In this document: positions 29,901 through 41,843 of the stretch, in pieces
Position numbering within the stretch: the first letter of the stretch is position 1
Layout of the letters: every line of letters begins with the position of its first letter
Source of the DNA: DDH964 sp963763205
Lineage (GTDB): Bacteria; Desulfobacterota; Desulfuromonadia; Desulfuromonadales; DDH964
DNA length: 64,000 bases
Reading direction: 5' to 3'
Assembly: GCA_963763205.1 (NCBI GenBank)
Contig: CAVXNQ010000014.1
Coordinates: 3,310-67,309 of the forward strand
Made by a program: the position numbers and the translations under genes
Notes under the pieces: generated by a model
Databases searched by the model: none
What the model was told of the DNA's origin: nothing
What the model saw: only the letters and a program-made list of their open reading frames with translations

Positions 29901-30396
29901 CGCGGGGACCGGGACGGGGAAAAAGACCGCCGGTTCGCCGCCGATGGTACAGAACAACGGCTTCGTGGTCGGTTTCGGGCCTCCCTTGGCGGGCGTGCCG
30001 GGAAACCCCGGGCTCCAGACCGGGCCGCCCTGGGCGTCACCGGGCAGCGAACTGCTCAGCAGGCGGCCGTCCGGGGCCAGCAGCAGCAGGCCGGCGTCGA
30101 AGAACCGCCTGAGTTCCCGGTGGAGCGCCAGCCTCCTCCTGGAGGCTGAGGGTGGCCGTTCCATGGCCCGAGAAGAGCGAGTCGGCCTCGGCTTCGACCA
30201 GCTGGCGGGTGGTATGGAGCTGCCGGTCCAGCTGGGAGGCGGTGGCCAGGACCAGGGTGTACTGCTGCTCCGCCACGCTTTGCTTGATCTGCCGGCTGAA
30301 AAACCAGAATCCCCCCCAGCCCAAGAGCGCCACGACCACCCCCATGAGCAGGGAGGCCGCCAGGGTCATTTTGACTTTCAGGCTGACATAGGCCAT
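26937..30396 (-). CDS. Membrane sensor with PAS, GAF and HD-GYP domains (one frameshift)
   Basis: A ~1,150-residue signalling protein that should hydrolyse cyclic di-GMP. In order: N-terminal membrane helix (LLMGVVVALLGWGGFWFF), periplasmic dCache-like sensor, second membrane helix (FVALLLLCSAMVWWIM), HAMP, two PAS domains (..LPNPVFYKDIQGKYLG.., ..SGAPTFVLNADHQILTWN..), two GAF domains, and a complete HD-GYP domain with HDIGKMGIPD and HHEKWDGSGYPRGLKGEQIP. The frame slips near 30138 (one base, after LQEEA), so the first ~85 residues lie in another frame; joined they are continuous. ATG at 30396 is preferred over TTG at 30402. It stands alone, ended by the terminator at 26881. The ligand is unknown. 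Confidence 0.88.
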
Positions 30397-30566
30397 GGAC
30401 AATCCAGGATCGGGCAGGATAACTATTTAAAATATATCCTACTCGGGGATCCGTGTCGAGGAAACAGGAGCGGCCCTCGCGGGGGGGTTTTCACTGCTCC
30501 GGGAACAACGGCCATCGGCGGGTACCGCCGAGGCCGTTGGCCAGAACAGAAAGAGGTTTCGGGCGC

Positions 30567-31750
30567 TCAGAGCTCCAGCAGCATCTCTTCCGGTTCCTCG
30601 ACCAGGTCCTTGATCCGCTTGAGGAAGGTCACCGCCTGGCGACCGTCGATGATGCGGTGGTCGTAGGAAAGGGCGAGGTACATCATCGGCCGGATGACGA
30701 TTTCCCCGTCGATCACCACCGGCCGCTGCTGGATGGCGTGCATGCCGAGGACCGCGCTCTGCGGCGGGTTGAGGATCGGGGTCGAGAGGAGCGAGCCGTA
30801 GACGCCGCCGTTGCTGATGGTGAAGGTTCCCCCTTCGAGGTCGGCGAGGGCCAGTTTGTTCTCCCTGCACCTTGGCGACGAAGTCGGCGATCCCCTGTTC
30901 GATGTCGGCGAAGTGCATGCGGTCGGTGTCGCGCAGCACCGGCACCACCAGCCCCTTCTCGCCGCCGATCGCCACGCCGATGTCGTAGAAGTTCTGGTAG
31001 ACGATGTCGTCGCCGTCGATGCGGGCGTTGACTTCGGGGAACTCACTCAGCGCTTCGCTGGCCGCCTTGACGAAGAACGACATGAAGCCGAGCTTGATGC
31101 CGTGCTTCTTCTCGAAACTCCTCGCCGTGCTTCTTGCGCAGGGCCAGAATCCGGGAGAGGTCGGCCTCGTTGAAGGTGGTGAGCATCGCCGTCTGCTGGC
31201 GGGCGGCCAGCAGGCGCTCGGCGATGCGCCGGCGCAGCGGCGACATGGCCTGGCGGGTGGTGCGTTCCTCGTCCCGCGGCGGGGCCGGTCGCGGCGCGGG
31301 GCAGGCGGCGCTTGGACGCCGGGGCGGCTTTTCCGCCCGCCCGCGGCCGCGGCCGGCCGTCTTATCCTGCTCCTGCGCGGCTGGTCTCTTTGGTCTTTTC
31401 TGCCGCTTTTTCCTTTTCCGCCTTTGCCGACTTGGCGGTTTTTTCGGCCTTCCGGGCTTCTCCTTCGGCTGGCCCTGCTCGGCCTTCGCCGCGCGCTTCT
31501 CTTCCTCCTCCGCGCCGCCGGCGCCCTCCTCGAGTTCGCCGATGACCGCGCCGATCTTTACCGTCTCCCCTTCCTGCACCTTGATGTGCAGCACGCCATC
31601 GGCTTCAGCGTTCATCTCCAGGGAGATCTTGTCGGTCTCCAGCTCACAGAGCAGATCGTCCTTCTTGACGGACTCGCCGTCCTTTTTGTGCCATTTGCCG
31701 ATCTCGGCTTCGAAAATCGATTCGCCGACTTCGGGAACTTTCAGCTCCAT
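30567..31750 (-). CDS. sucB: 2-oxoglutarate dehydrogenase E2 (dihydrolipoyl succinyltransferase), frameshifted
   Basis: The E2 core of the 2-oxoglutarate dehydrogenase complex, passing succinyl groups from lipoate to CoA. The N-terminal lipoyl domain has the modified lysine in ELETDKISLEMNAEADG. An Ala/Lys/Glu-rich linker follows, then the peripheral-subunit-binding segment (SPLRRRIAERLLAARQ) and the catalytic domain ending LALSYDHRIIDGRQAVTFLKRI with the His-Asp pair. Single-base shifts occur near 31115-31117 and 30863-30865. The linker around 31370-31470 also appears to be read in the wrong frame (another frame gives EKTAKSAKAEKEKAAEKTK), implying further indels. The joined protein is about 395 residues. 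It lies 55 bases downstream of sucA in the same operon. Confidence 0.9.
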
Positions 31751-31805
31751 GAAATCCTCCGGGCAGGGTCGGCCGGGATCGGACCGACCGGGTTGGCAAT
31801 GGTAC

Positions 31806-34496
31806 TCAGCCGGCTGCCGATTCCAGCGCCTCTTCGATCAGCCGCTCCTGCTCCTGCTTGTGCAGCCGGTGGGAGCCGACTTCCGGGGCGGCGAGGCGGG
31901 GCCGGCCGACATAGCGCGGTTTGCCGCCGGTGAGCTTGGCGAGCAGGTCATGGATGAAGTTCCAGACGCCGCCGTTCTTCGGTTCCTCCTGGACCCAGCT
32001 GAACCGGCATTCCTGCTCGACGAAGGGGGCCAGGGTCTTCTGCAGCAGGTCCACGGGAATCGGGTAGAGCTGTTCCAGACGGACGATCGCGACGTCTTCC
32101 CGTCCCAGCTCCCGGCGCCTTTCCTCCAGCTCGTAGTAGAGTTTGCCGGTGCACACCAGCACGTCGCGAATCTTTTCCGGCACGGTTTCCGGCACGAGGA
32201 TCTCGCGGAAGATTCCGGTGGCCAACTCTTCGAGGGTCGAGCGGCAGGCCGGCAGGCGCAGCAGGCTCTTGGGGGTAAAGACGATCAGCGGTCGGCGGTA
32301 GGGGAGCTTGACCTGGCGGCGCAGCAGGTGGAAGAACTGGGCGGGGGTGCTGGGGTAGACCACCTGGAGGTTATGGTCGGCGCAAAGCTGCAGGTAACGC
32401 TCGATGCGCGCGCTGGAATGCTCGGCCCCCTGCCCCTCGTAGCCATGGGGGAGGAACAGGGTCATCCCGCTGCAGCGGTCCCACTTGGTTTCGCTGCTGC
32501 TGATGAACTGGTCGATAATGACCTGGGCGCCGTTGGCGAAGTCGCCGAACTGGGCCTCCCAGATGGTCAGCCCGAAGGGGGTTTCCAGGGAATAACCGTA
32601 TTCGAAGCCGAGCACGGCCGCTTCCGAAAGCATGCTGTTGTAGACCCGGAAGACCGCCTCCTTGTCGGTGACGGTGACCAGCGGCACGTACTGCATGCCG
32701 GTCTCGATGTCGATCAGCACCGCGTGACGGTGGTTGAATGTGCCGCGCCTGGAGTCCTGGCCGGAGAGGCGCACCGAATGCCCCTCGGCGAGCAGGGTGG
32801 CAAAGGCCAGGGTCTCGGCATTTCCCCAATCGATCTCCTCGCCTCTCTCGATCGCTTCGAGACGCCGCTCGAGGAGCTTGGCGATCTTCGGGTGGGGGTG
32901 AAAATCTGCGGGGATGACCGCCAGCTGCCGGCCCAGCTCGCGCAGGCGCTCGACGTTGACTGCCGTTTCCGGCGCCGCCGGGGACCAGTCGCGTTCCACC
33001 TTCGACCATTTGCCCAGAAAACCGCGGTCCGGGTCCTGATTGCCTTCCTCGGCCAGGGCCTGCTCCAGGCGCTCGTCGATGGCCTGCGCCGATTCTTCGA
33101 TCGTCGCCTTTTCGACCCCGGCTTCGACCAGACGTTCGCCGTAGAGTTCGTGAACCGGCGGGCGGTCCTTGATCTTGTCGTACATCAGCGGCTGGGTGAA
33201 GTAGGGCTCGTCCCCCTCGTTGTGTCCCTGGCGGCGATAGCAGATGATCTCGAGGATCACGTCCTTGCCGAAGGCCTGGCGGTAGTCGAGCGCCAGTTCG
33301 GCGAGGTAGACGGCGGCTTCCGGGTCTTCGCCGTGGACGTGGAAGATCGGCACCATCAGCATCTTGGCGACGTCGGTGGCATAGAAGGTGGAGCGGGCGT
33401 CGTGGGGGGCGGTGGTGAAGCCGATCTGGTTGTTGAGGACGATGTGCAGGGTGCCGCCGGTCCCGTACCCTTCGAGCTGGGAGAGGTTGAGGGTCTCGGC
33501 GACGATCCCCTGGCCGGCGAAGGCGGCGTCGCCGTGGATCAGCACCGGCAAAACCTGCTCGGTTCCGTTTTCTCCGTAATAGTCCTGGCGCGCCCGGACC
33601 TTTCCCTCCACCACCGGGTCGACCGCCTCGAGGTGGCTGGGATTGCTGGCCATGGTCAGGTGCAGGGAACCGGCGGGGAAGTCGAGATCGCAGGAGAACC
33701 CCTTGTGGTACTTGACGTCCCCCTCGCCGACGAAGTTGTACTCGAGGTTGTCCTGGAACTCGGCAAAAATGGTGGCCAAGGGCTTGCGGAAGATATTAGC
33801 CAGGACGTTGAGCCGGCCGCGGTGGGGCATGCCGAGGATCAGGTCGCGGAAGCCGAGACCGGCGGCCCCGGCCACCACCGCGTCGAGCAGCGGGATGATG
33901 GTCTCTCCCCCCTCCAGGGAGAAGCGCTTCTGACCGAGGAAATGGCGGTGCAGGAAATTCTCGAACAGGGCCGCTTCCTGCAGCTTGGCGAGAATCTGCA
34001 GCTGGCGGTTGCGGTCGAAAGCGGGGCGGTTGCGCCCCTGCTCCATGCGGTCCTTGAGCCACTGGCGTTCGGCGGGGTCCTGGATGTGCATGAACTCCAC
34101 GCCGATGGTGCGGCAGTAGGTGTCGCGCAAAACGGCCAGGATCTCGCGCAAGGTTGCGTTTTCCTTGAGAAAGCGCTTGACGGTGAAGACCGTGTCGAGG
34201 TCCTCCTCGCCGAGGCCGAAGCTCTCCAGGGTGAGGAGCGGATGCTCGCTGCGGCAGGCGGAAAGGGGGTCGGTGCAGGCGAGCAGGTGGCCGAGGTCGC
34301 GGTAGCGGTAGAGGAGCGACTGCACCGCCGCTTCTTTAAGGGAGAAATCGGGGACGGCTGCCGCCGGCGCGGCGGCGGCCAGTTCGAAACCGTCGAAGAA
34401 GGCGCGCCAGTCGGCGCCGACCGCCCCGGGATCCTGCCGCCAGCGGCGGTACTGGTCGTCGAGCCACTGCGGGCTGAGGTTGTGAAGAAAAGTCAT
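31806..34496 (-). CDS. sucA: 2-oxoglutarate dehydrogenase E1 component
   Basis: An 896-residue thiamine-diphosphate enzyme that decarboxylates 2-oxoglutarate and loads succinyl groups onto the E2 lipoate in the TCA cycle. Characteristic blocks: MTFLHNLSPQWLDDQY start, MPHRGRLNVLANI, GEGDVKYHKGFS, GDAAFAGQGIVAETLNLSQL, FHVHGEDPEA, EIICYRRQGHNEGDEP, GTFNHRHAVL and PHGYEGQGAEHSSARIER. The ATG at 34496 starts the conserved E1o N-terminus; the open frame runs 33 codons further without homology. It is the first gene of sucAB; no E3 gene is seen nearby. A TATACT box at 34568-34573 (minus strand) with a weak -35 is the likely promoter. The reading frame is undamaged. Confidence 0.95.
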   Translation of the reverse strand: MTFLHNLSPQWLDDQYRRWRQDPGAVGADWRAFFDGFELAAAAPAAAVPDFSLKEAAVQSLLYRYRDLGHLLACTDPLSACRSEHPLLTLESFGLGEEDLDTVFTVKRFLKENATLREILAVLRDTYCRTIGVEFMHIQDPAERQWLKDRMEQGRNRPAFDRNRQLQILAKLQEAALFENFLHRHFLGQKRFSLEGGETIIPLLDAVVAGAAGLGFRDLILGMPHRGRLNVLANIFRKPLATIFAEFQDNLEYNFVGEGDVKYHKGFSCDLDFPAGSLHLTMASNPSHLEAVDPVVEGKVRARQDYYGENGTEQVLPVLIHGDAAFAGQGIVAETLNLSQLEGYGTGGTLHIVLNNQIGFTTAPHDARSTFYATDVAKMLMVPIFHVHGEDPEAAVYLAELALDYRQAFGKDVILEIICYRRQGHNEGDEPYFTQPLMYDKIKDRPPVHELYGERLVEAGVEKATIEESAQAIDERLEQALAEEGNQDPDRGFLGKWSKVERDWSPAAPETAVNVERLRELGRQLAVIPADFHPHPKIAKLLERRLEAIERGEEIDWGNAETLAFATLLAEGHSVRLSGQDSRRGTFNHRHAVLIDIETGMQYVPLVTVTDKEAVFRVYNSMLSEAAVLGFEYGYSLETPFGLTIWEAQFGDFANGAQVIIDQFISSSETKWDRCSGMTLFLPHGYEGQGAEHSSARIERYLQLCADHNLQVVYPSTPAQFFHLLRRQVKLPYRRPLIVFTPKSLLRLPACRSTLEELATGIFREILVPETVPEKIRDVLVCTGKLYYELEERRRELGREDVAIVRLEQLYPIPVDLLQKTLAPFVEQECRFSWVQEEPKNGGVWNFIHDLLAKLTGGKPRYVGRPRLAAPEVGSHRLHKQEQERLIEEALESAAG

Positions 34497-34567
34497 CGCC
34501 GATCCATCCGGCCGGAGGGGAGCATACAGAAATCCCGGCCGGGGCCGGGAGGGAAAATTCCTGACAG

Positions 34568-34596
34568 AGTATAGCAGACCCCATCGGCCGCGCAAA
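34568..34596 (-). promoter_or_regulatory. Probable sucAB promoter
   Basis: Minus-strand TATACT at 34568-34573 with a poor -35 (TTTGCG at 34591-34596, 17-base spacer), 72 bases before the sucA ATG. A good -10 but weak -35 may mean an activator is needed. Confidence 0.45.
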
Positions 34597-34618
34597 CGCC
34601 GAAGGGGAAGAAGCGACC

Positions 34619-34647
34619 TTGACAGCCGGCGCTGCCGAGATTATAAA
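34619..34647 (+). promoter_or_regulatory. Promoter of the TonB receptor operon
   Basis: TTGACA (34619-34624), exactly 17 bases, TATAAA (34642-34647): near-consensus sigma-70. It leaves a leader of about 165 bases before the receptor ATG at 34820. The leader contains several GC stems, but no riboswitch class I can name. Confidence 0.8.
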
Positions 34648-34819
34648 AACGGAAGTTTATTGTGGATTCCGGGATCATATCCCGTGGTTGGTTGTTCCTG
34701 GAGGGGAACATGTTGTCAATTTCCGAGCCATTGTACCGACAGGGCCATCCGGCCGGCAGCATGCCGCCAGGTGGCCTTTGCCGTCTGCGGCGGCCGGGAC
34801 GCGCTTGCCCGGAGGCTGT

Positions 34820-36838
34820 ATGCTGACTACCCGACGGTTCCAACCGCTGCGCGCGCTGGTCGTGGCCACCCTGCTGGGGGTACTCGTCGTAGTGCCGGTG
34901 GCACGCAGCGAAGATCTGACCGAAATGTCCCTCGCGGATCTGCTCGACGTGCGGGTGACCTCGGTCGCCAGGCAGGACCAGGACATCTACCAGGCGCCGG
35001 CGGCAGTTTACGTGATCAGCGCCGAAGACCTGCGCCGGTCGGGAGTCACCAGCCTCCCCGAGGCGCTGCGCATGGTCCCCGGGGTCGAGGTGGCGCGGGT
35101 CAACTCCAGTGTCTGGGCGGTCTCGGCGCGGGGTTTCAACGGTCGTTTCGCCAACAAGCTGCTGGTCCTGCTCGACGGCCGCAGCCTCTATAACCCGATC
35201 TTTTCCGGCGTCTACTGGGACGTGCAGAACGTGCTGCTCGAGGATGTCGAGCGGATCGAGGTCATTCGCGGTCCGGGGGCGGCGCTGTGGGGCGCCAACG
35301 CCGTCAACGGGGTGATCAACATCATCACCAAAAGCGCCCGGGAGACCCGGGGGACCCTGGTGACGGCGCGGGCCGGCAACGCCGAGCGCGGTTTTCTCGG
35401 GGTGCGCCAGGGGGTACAGCTTGCACCCTCCGCGTGGCTGCGGTTGTCCGCCCTCGGCTTCGAGCGGGATGCCAGCGTCGAGACCGGCGACGGCCGGGGG
35501 AGCGACGACTGGCGCCTGGGGCAGGGCGGGTTCCGCTTCGACTGGGAACCGAACCTGGCGGACAGCATGACCCTGCAGGGGGACAGCTACCGGGGCAGCC
35601 TCGGTGAGACCTTCAATGTCCCGCTCCTGGTTTTCCCCTACGGAGAACGGCTGAGCGTCGATACCCGCGTCTTTGGCGGCAACCTGCTCGGCCGCTGGCG
35701 GCACATCGTCTCGCCGACCGCCGACTGGGCGGTGCAGGTCTATTTCGACCGCGCACTGAACAAGGACGTCGTCGCCGGCCAGGCGCGCAGCACCTGGGAT
35801 CTCGATCTCCAGCAGCGCTTCTCCCCCGCCGCCGGGCACAATTTCCTCTGGGGCGGGGGAATCCGCCATTCCCGCGACCACACCAGCGACGGGATGGTGA
35901 CCCGGTTTTCGCCGGCCGAACGCAGCTTCGACCTCTACCGGGCCTTTCTCCAGGACGAGTGGCTGCTGGCCGGAGACCGGCTGAAGCTGGTCGGCGGGGT
36001 GCAGTTCGAGCACAACGAGCATACCGGTTTCGAATCCCAGCCGACCCTGCGCCTGCTCTGGACCCCGGCTCCCCAACAGGCGGTCTGGCTGGCCGTCTCC
36101 CGGGCGGTGCGCACCCCCTCCCAGGCCGAGGACGACGTCCAGATCGACCAGAAGGTCGTTCCACCGCAGGCAGCCGGCGACCTGCCGGTTTTGGTGGCCC
36201 TGGTCGGCAACCGCGGGGTGCAGGCAGAAAAGCTGACCGCCTTCGAGTTCGGCTGGCGCAGCCGTCTCACCCCCCGGCTCGGTATCGACCTGGCCACTTT
36301 TTACAACCGCTACCGGAATCTGGTGACGGTCGAATACGGCCGCCCGGTCCTGGTCGACGCTCCCCAGCCGCATATCCTGCAGCCCCTGGATGGGGCCAAT
36401 ACTTTGGACGCCACCGGTTTCGGCGCCGAACTGGCCCTGGACTGGCGGGTCCTTCCCGCCTGGCAGCTCAAGGGGAGTTACAGCTTCCTGCGGCTGCTCT
36501 TTGCGCGGGACCCCGGCAGCAGCAACACCCTGTTCCGCGACCAGGCCGACGCTAACCCCGAGCACCAGCTGTCGCTCCAGTCGCACCTCGATATCGGCGA
36601 GGATTGGCAGTTCGATTTCTGGGGGCGCTACGTCTCGGCCCTGCCCGCCCCCGATATCCCCGGCTATTTGACCTGCGATCTGCGGTTGGGCTGGCATCCC
36701 CGGGATAGGGTGCGGCTGGAACTGGTCGGCCAGAACCTGCTCGATGCGGCCCACCCCGAGTTCGAGTCGGAGCGGCTGTCAGCGGCCGCGATGGAAGTGG
36801 AACGCAGCTATTACCTTCGCTTTACCTTCACCCAGTGA
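34820..36838 (+). CDS. TonB-dependent outer membrane receptor
   Basis: A 672-residue outer-membrane beta-barrel. A signal peptide (residues ~1-29, ALVVATLLGVLVVVPVARS) is followed by the plug domain (DLLDVRVTSVARQDQDIYQAPAAVYVIS.., VLLDGRSLYNPIFSGVYW, VERIEVIRGPGAALWGANAVNGVINIITK) and a C-terminal barrel ending in aromatic YYLRFTFTQ. Energy comes from TonB-ExbBD. The substrate is unknown. Receptors of this group sit beside YfiR-like proteins and sensor proteins, as here, suggesting a sensory or regulated uptake role. ATG at 34820 is chosen for the signal peptide and the GGAGG just upstream. Confidence 0.9.
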   Translation: MLTTRRFQPLRALVVATLLGVLVVVPVARSEDLTEMSLADLLDVRVTSVARQDQDIYQAPAAVYVISAEDLRRSGVTSLPEALRMVPGVEVARVNSSVWAVSARGFNGRFANKLLVLLDGRSLYNPIFSGVYWDVQNVLLEDVERIEVIRGPGAALWGANAVNGVINIITKSARETRGTLVTARAGNAERGFLGVRQGVQLAPSAWLRLSALGFERDASVETGDGRGSDDWRLGQGGFRFDWEPNLADSMTLQGDSYRGSLGETFNVPLLVFPYGERLSVDTRVFGGNLLGRWRHIVSPTADWAVQVYFDRALNKDVVAGQARSTWDLDLQQRFSPAAGHNFLWGGGIRHSRDHTSDGMVTRFSPAERSFDLYRAFLQDEWLLAGDRLKLVGGVQFEHNEHTGFESQPTLRLLWTPAPQQAVWLAVSRAVRTPSQAEDDVQIDQKVVPPQAAGDLPVLVALVGNRGVQAEKLTAFEFGWRSRLTPRLGIDLATFYNRYRNLVTVEYGRPVLVDAPQPHILQPLDGANTLDATGFGAELALDWRVLPAWQLKGSYSFLRLLFARDPGSSNTLFRDQADANPEHQLSLQSHLDIGEDWQFDFWGRYVSALPAPDIPGYLTCDLRLGWHPRDRVRLELVGQNLLDAAHPEFESERLSAAAMEVERSYYLRFTFTQ

Positions 36839-36864
36839 TTCCCCGGAGAACGGGAAGGCCCCGC

Positions 36865-37411
36865 ATGTCCGCTGTCGGTCGCACCGCCTTATTGCTCCTG
36901 TTGTGGTTGCCCCTGGTCCTGGCCGGACCGGAGTGGGCCGCGGCGGCGTCCGGCCACGACCAGCAGCGGGTGCAGGCCGCCTTCCTCTACAATTTTCTCA
37001 AGTTCTGTATCTGGCCGGAAGCGGCTGAGGGCCCCCTGGTGATCGGCACCTTCCGCGAGGCGCCGGATGCCGCCCTGTGCGCAGTGGCCGGCAAGACCGC
37101 CGGCGGCCGGCCGGTGGCGGTGCGCCGGGTCGATTCCCTGGCCGAGGCCCGCGCCTGCCAGCTGCTGTTCGTTCCGGACGGCAGCCGGGAGCGGCTCGAG
37201 GGGCTGTTCGCCGGGCTGGCCGGCCGGCCGGTGCTGACGGTCGGCGAGACCGAGGATTTTGCCCGCCTCGGCGGCATCATCGGCCTCGTGAGAAGCGGCG
37301 ACCGGCTGCGTTTCGAGGTCAACCTGGACGCCGCCCGCGACGCCGGCCTGGAGCTCAGCTCCCAGCTGCTGAAACTGGCCAGCATCGTCTGGCAGAAAGG
37401 GAGGGCGAGCG

Positions 37412-37422
<11 letters not shown>
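36865..37422 (+). CDS. YfiR family periplasmic protein (DUF4154)
   Basis: A 185-residue protein with a signal peptide (TALLLLLWLPLVLAGPEWAAAAS) and the YfiR/DUF4154 pattern: VQAAFLYNFLKFCIWPE, LVIGTFRE, QLLFVPD, LTVGETEDFARLGGIIGLV, RFEVNLDAARDAGLELSSQLLKLA. In Pseudomonas, YfiR is a periplasmic repressor of a membrane diguanylate cyclase. Here the downstream partner is a hybrid histidine kinase whose gene overlaps by 11 bases, so YfiR may instead control that kinase through its extracytoplasmic domain (inference). ATG at 36865 follows gggaagg. Confidence 0.88.
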
Positions 37423-39743
<2,321 letters not shown>

Positions 39744-39817
39744 GCTTGCTCCCGGCCGGGGCCGTGCTATAGGTTTTTCAGGACCGGTCGTTGCCGCCCG
39801 GCCCGGAAAGGCTGCCG

Positions 39818-40922
39818 ATGTCGTTTCTTCTCCCCCCCTTCCGCGTACCCGACTTTGCTGCGCCGTCCCTGGCGGCGGCACCTCTCGCACGGTTTCTCCC
39901 CGCTCCCGCCGCCGGCGTGGCCCCCGAGGACTTCCACGCCACCACCATCTTCCCCGAGTATTTCCAGCTCGCCCCCGGCGACTGGCACCTGGCGGGGGAG
40001 ACGCGCATGGACTGCGTCGTCGTCCGCCAGCCCGACGGGACCCTGGCGGTCCACGAATTCCGGCACCTGCGCAAGGGGGAGCTGGTGGCGGTGGGGCGCA
40101 GCGACGCCGGGGAGGAGGGGATCTATGTCCACAGCAGTCCCTTTGCGGATGCCGCAGCCAAAAGCGAGGCCTTCGCCTTCCGCACCCTGGCGAGCCGGGA
40201 GAGCCCCTGCAGCAGCGACTACGACGAGCTCTACGCCCTGCTTCGCCATGAGCGGGAGCACGGCTTCATCCTCTGGGTCGCCGGTCCGGCGCTGGTCTTC
40301 GACCGGGACGCCCGCCGCTCCTTCGTGCAGCTGGTCGAGAACGGCTTCGTCCACGGCCTGCTGGCCGGCAACGCCCTGGCCGTCCACGACGTCGAGGCGG
40401 CGCTGTTCGGTACCGCCCTCGGGCAGGGGCTCTACGGCGGACGGGGCGGGGCGGCGGGGCATTACCGGCATCTCGATGCCCTCAATGCGCGTGCGTCGCG
40501 CCGGCTCGCTGCGCCAGGCGCAGGCCGCGGGACTGCTCGGCGACGGCCTCCTCCAGGCCCTGCTGGAGCACGACATCCCCTGCGTGCTGGCCGGCTCGAT
40601 CCGCGACGACGGCCCGCTGCCCGACGTGGTGAGCGACGCCTGCCTGGCCCAGGATCGGATGCGCCAGCTCTGCCGGGAGGCGACCACCGTCATCGGCCTG
40701 GCCACCCAGCTCCACACCATCGCCACCGGCAACATGGTCCCCTGCTTCCGGGTTCTGGAAGGCGGCCAGATCCGCCCGGTTTATTTCTACACCGTCGACA
40801 TCTCCGAGTTCGCCGCCACCAAGCTCGCCAACCGCGGCTCCCTCACCGCCCGCGCCATCCTCACCAACGTCCAGGACTTCGTCGTCACCCTGGAGCGGGG
40901 CCTCAACCGTCGCTGCCGCTGA
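39818..40922 (+). CDS. TIGR00300/LOR-SDH domain protein, ornithine cyclodeaminase-like (one frameshift)
   Basis: A ~368-residue protein of the TIGR00300 family. The N-terminal LOR/SDH-type domain (FPEYFQLAPGDWHLAGETRMDCVVV) is followed by the region VLAGSIRDDGPLPDVVSDACLAQDRMR and ATQLHTIATGNMVP typical of the family. Characterised relatives include archaeal ornithine cyclodeaminase and the ornithine-processing half of cyanobacterial arginine-degrading enzymes; the reaction here is inferred only. One base near 40488-40492 shifts the frame (DALN to MRVRRAGSLRQAQ). Its 3' end overlaps the 3' end of the convergent carbamate kinase gene, fitting a shared arginine/carbamate metabolism locus. Confidence 0.75.
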
Positions 40923-41843
40923 TCTCGGTACCCGCCTCCCCGCGCAGCGCCGCCTCCAGGTCGGTCGGTGGCGGTGATCAGCGCCCGCCGTCCGCCGCCG
41001 GCCAGAAAGCGCAGCGCCGCCTCGATCTTCGGTCCCATCGAGCCGGGCGGGAACTGCCCGGCGGCCAGCTGGCGGCGCGCCTCGGCGCCACTCAGCCGGC
41101 GCAGCCAGCGTTCGTTTGGGGCGCTGTAGTCGAGGGCGACTCCCGGCACATCGGTCGCGATCAGCAGGATCTCGACGCCGACCTCCGCGGCCAGGCGGGC
41201 GCTGGCCAGATCCTTGTCGATGACCGCATCGACGCCGTGAAAGGCGCGCCCCTCGCGGATCACCGGGATGCCCCCGCCGCCGCAGCAGATGACGATGAAG
41301 TCCTGCTCGACGAGGGTCCGGATCTCCCGCTTTTCGACGATGGTCACCGGCTCGGGGGAGGCGACCACCCGGCGCCGCCCGCGGGCGGTGGCCACCGTCG
41401 GCCAGGGCAGCGCTGCGGCCCGGTCCTCCGGCGTAGGCGGGGCCGATCGGCTTGCTCGGCCGGGCGAAGGCCGGGTCGGCGGGATCGACCACCACGTAGC
41501 TGAGCAGGCTCACCAGGCGCTGGTCGGTGATGTCGAGCCGGGCCAGCTCGGCGTCGAGGGCCGACTCGAGCAGGTAGCCGATCTGTCCCTGGGTCATCGC
41601 CACCAGGACCTCCAGCGGCAGCTTCGGCACCTCGGCACAGGCCTCCTGCTGCAGCAGCAGGTTGCCGACCTGAGGGCCGTTGCCGTGGGTGATCAGCAGC
41701 CGGTAGTGGCGGCTGAGGGCGGCCAATTGCCGCGCCGGGAGCCGCAGGTTGGCGAGCTGCTGGGCGGCGCTTCCTTCCTCTCCCTTGCGGATCAGGGCGT
41801 TTCCCCCCAGGGCGACCAGCAGCAGCGGGCGCTCGGCGTTCAT
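40903..41843 (-). CDS. arcC: Carbamate kinase (two frameshifts)
   Basis: Converts carbamoyl phosphate + ADP to carbamate + ATP, the ATP-yielding last step of arginine-type fermentations. Visible motifs: LLVALGGNALI, ITHGNGPQVGNLLLQQE, AMTQGQIGYLL, FIVICCGGGGIPVI, AVIDKDLASARLA and GSMGPKIEAALRFL. Single extra bases near 41424-41430 (PAYAGG, correct EDRAAALPWPTVATARG) and near 40964-40968 (correct end RLEAALRGEAGTEISGSDG) break the frame. Corrected length is about 313 residues, normal. Its start overlaps the stop of the upstream GTPase-like gene (ATGA), so the two are coupled. Confidence 0.9.

Noticed and set aside
31134..34574. 1,146-residue plus-strand open frame
   Set aside because: Lies antisense to sucA and sucB, both firmly identified.
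34648..34819. Possible riboswitch in the TonB receptor leader
   Set aside because: I could not match the cobalamin or cyclic di-GMP consensus; only unspecific GC stems are seen.
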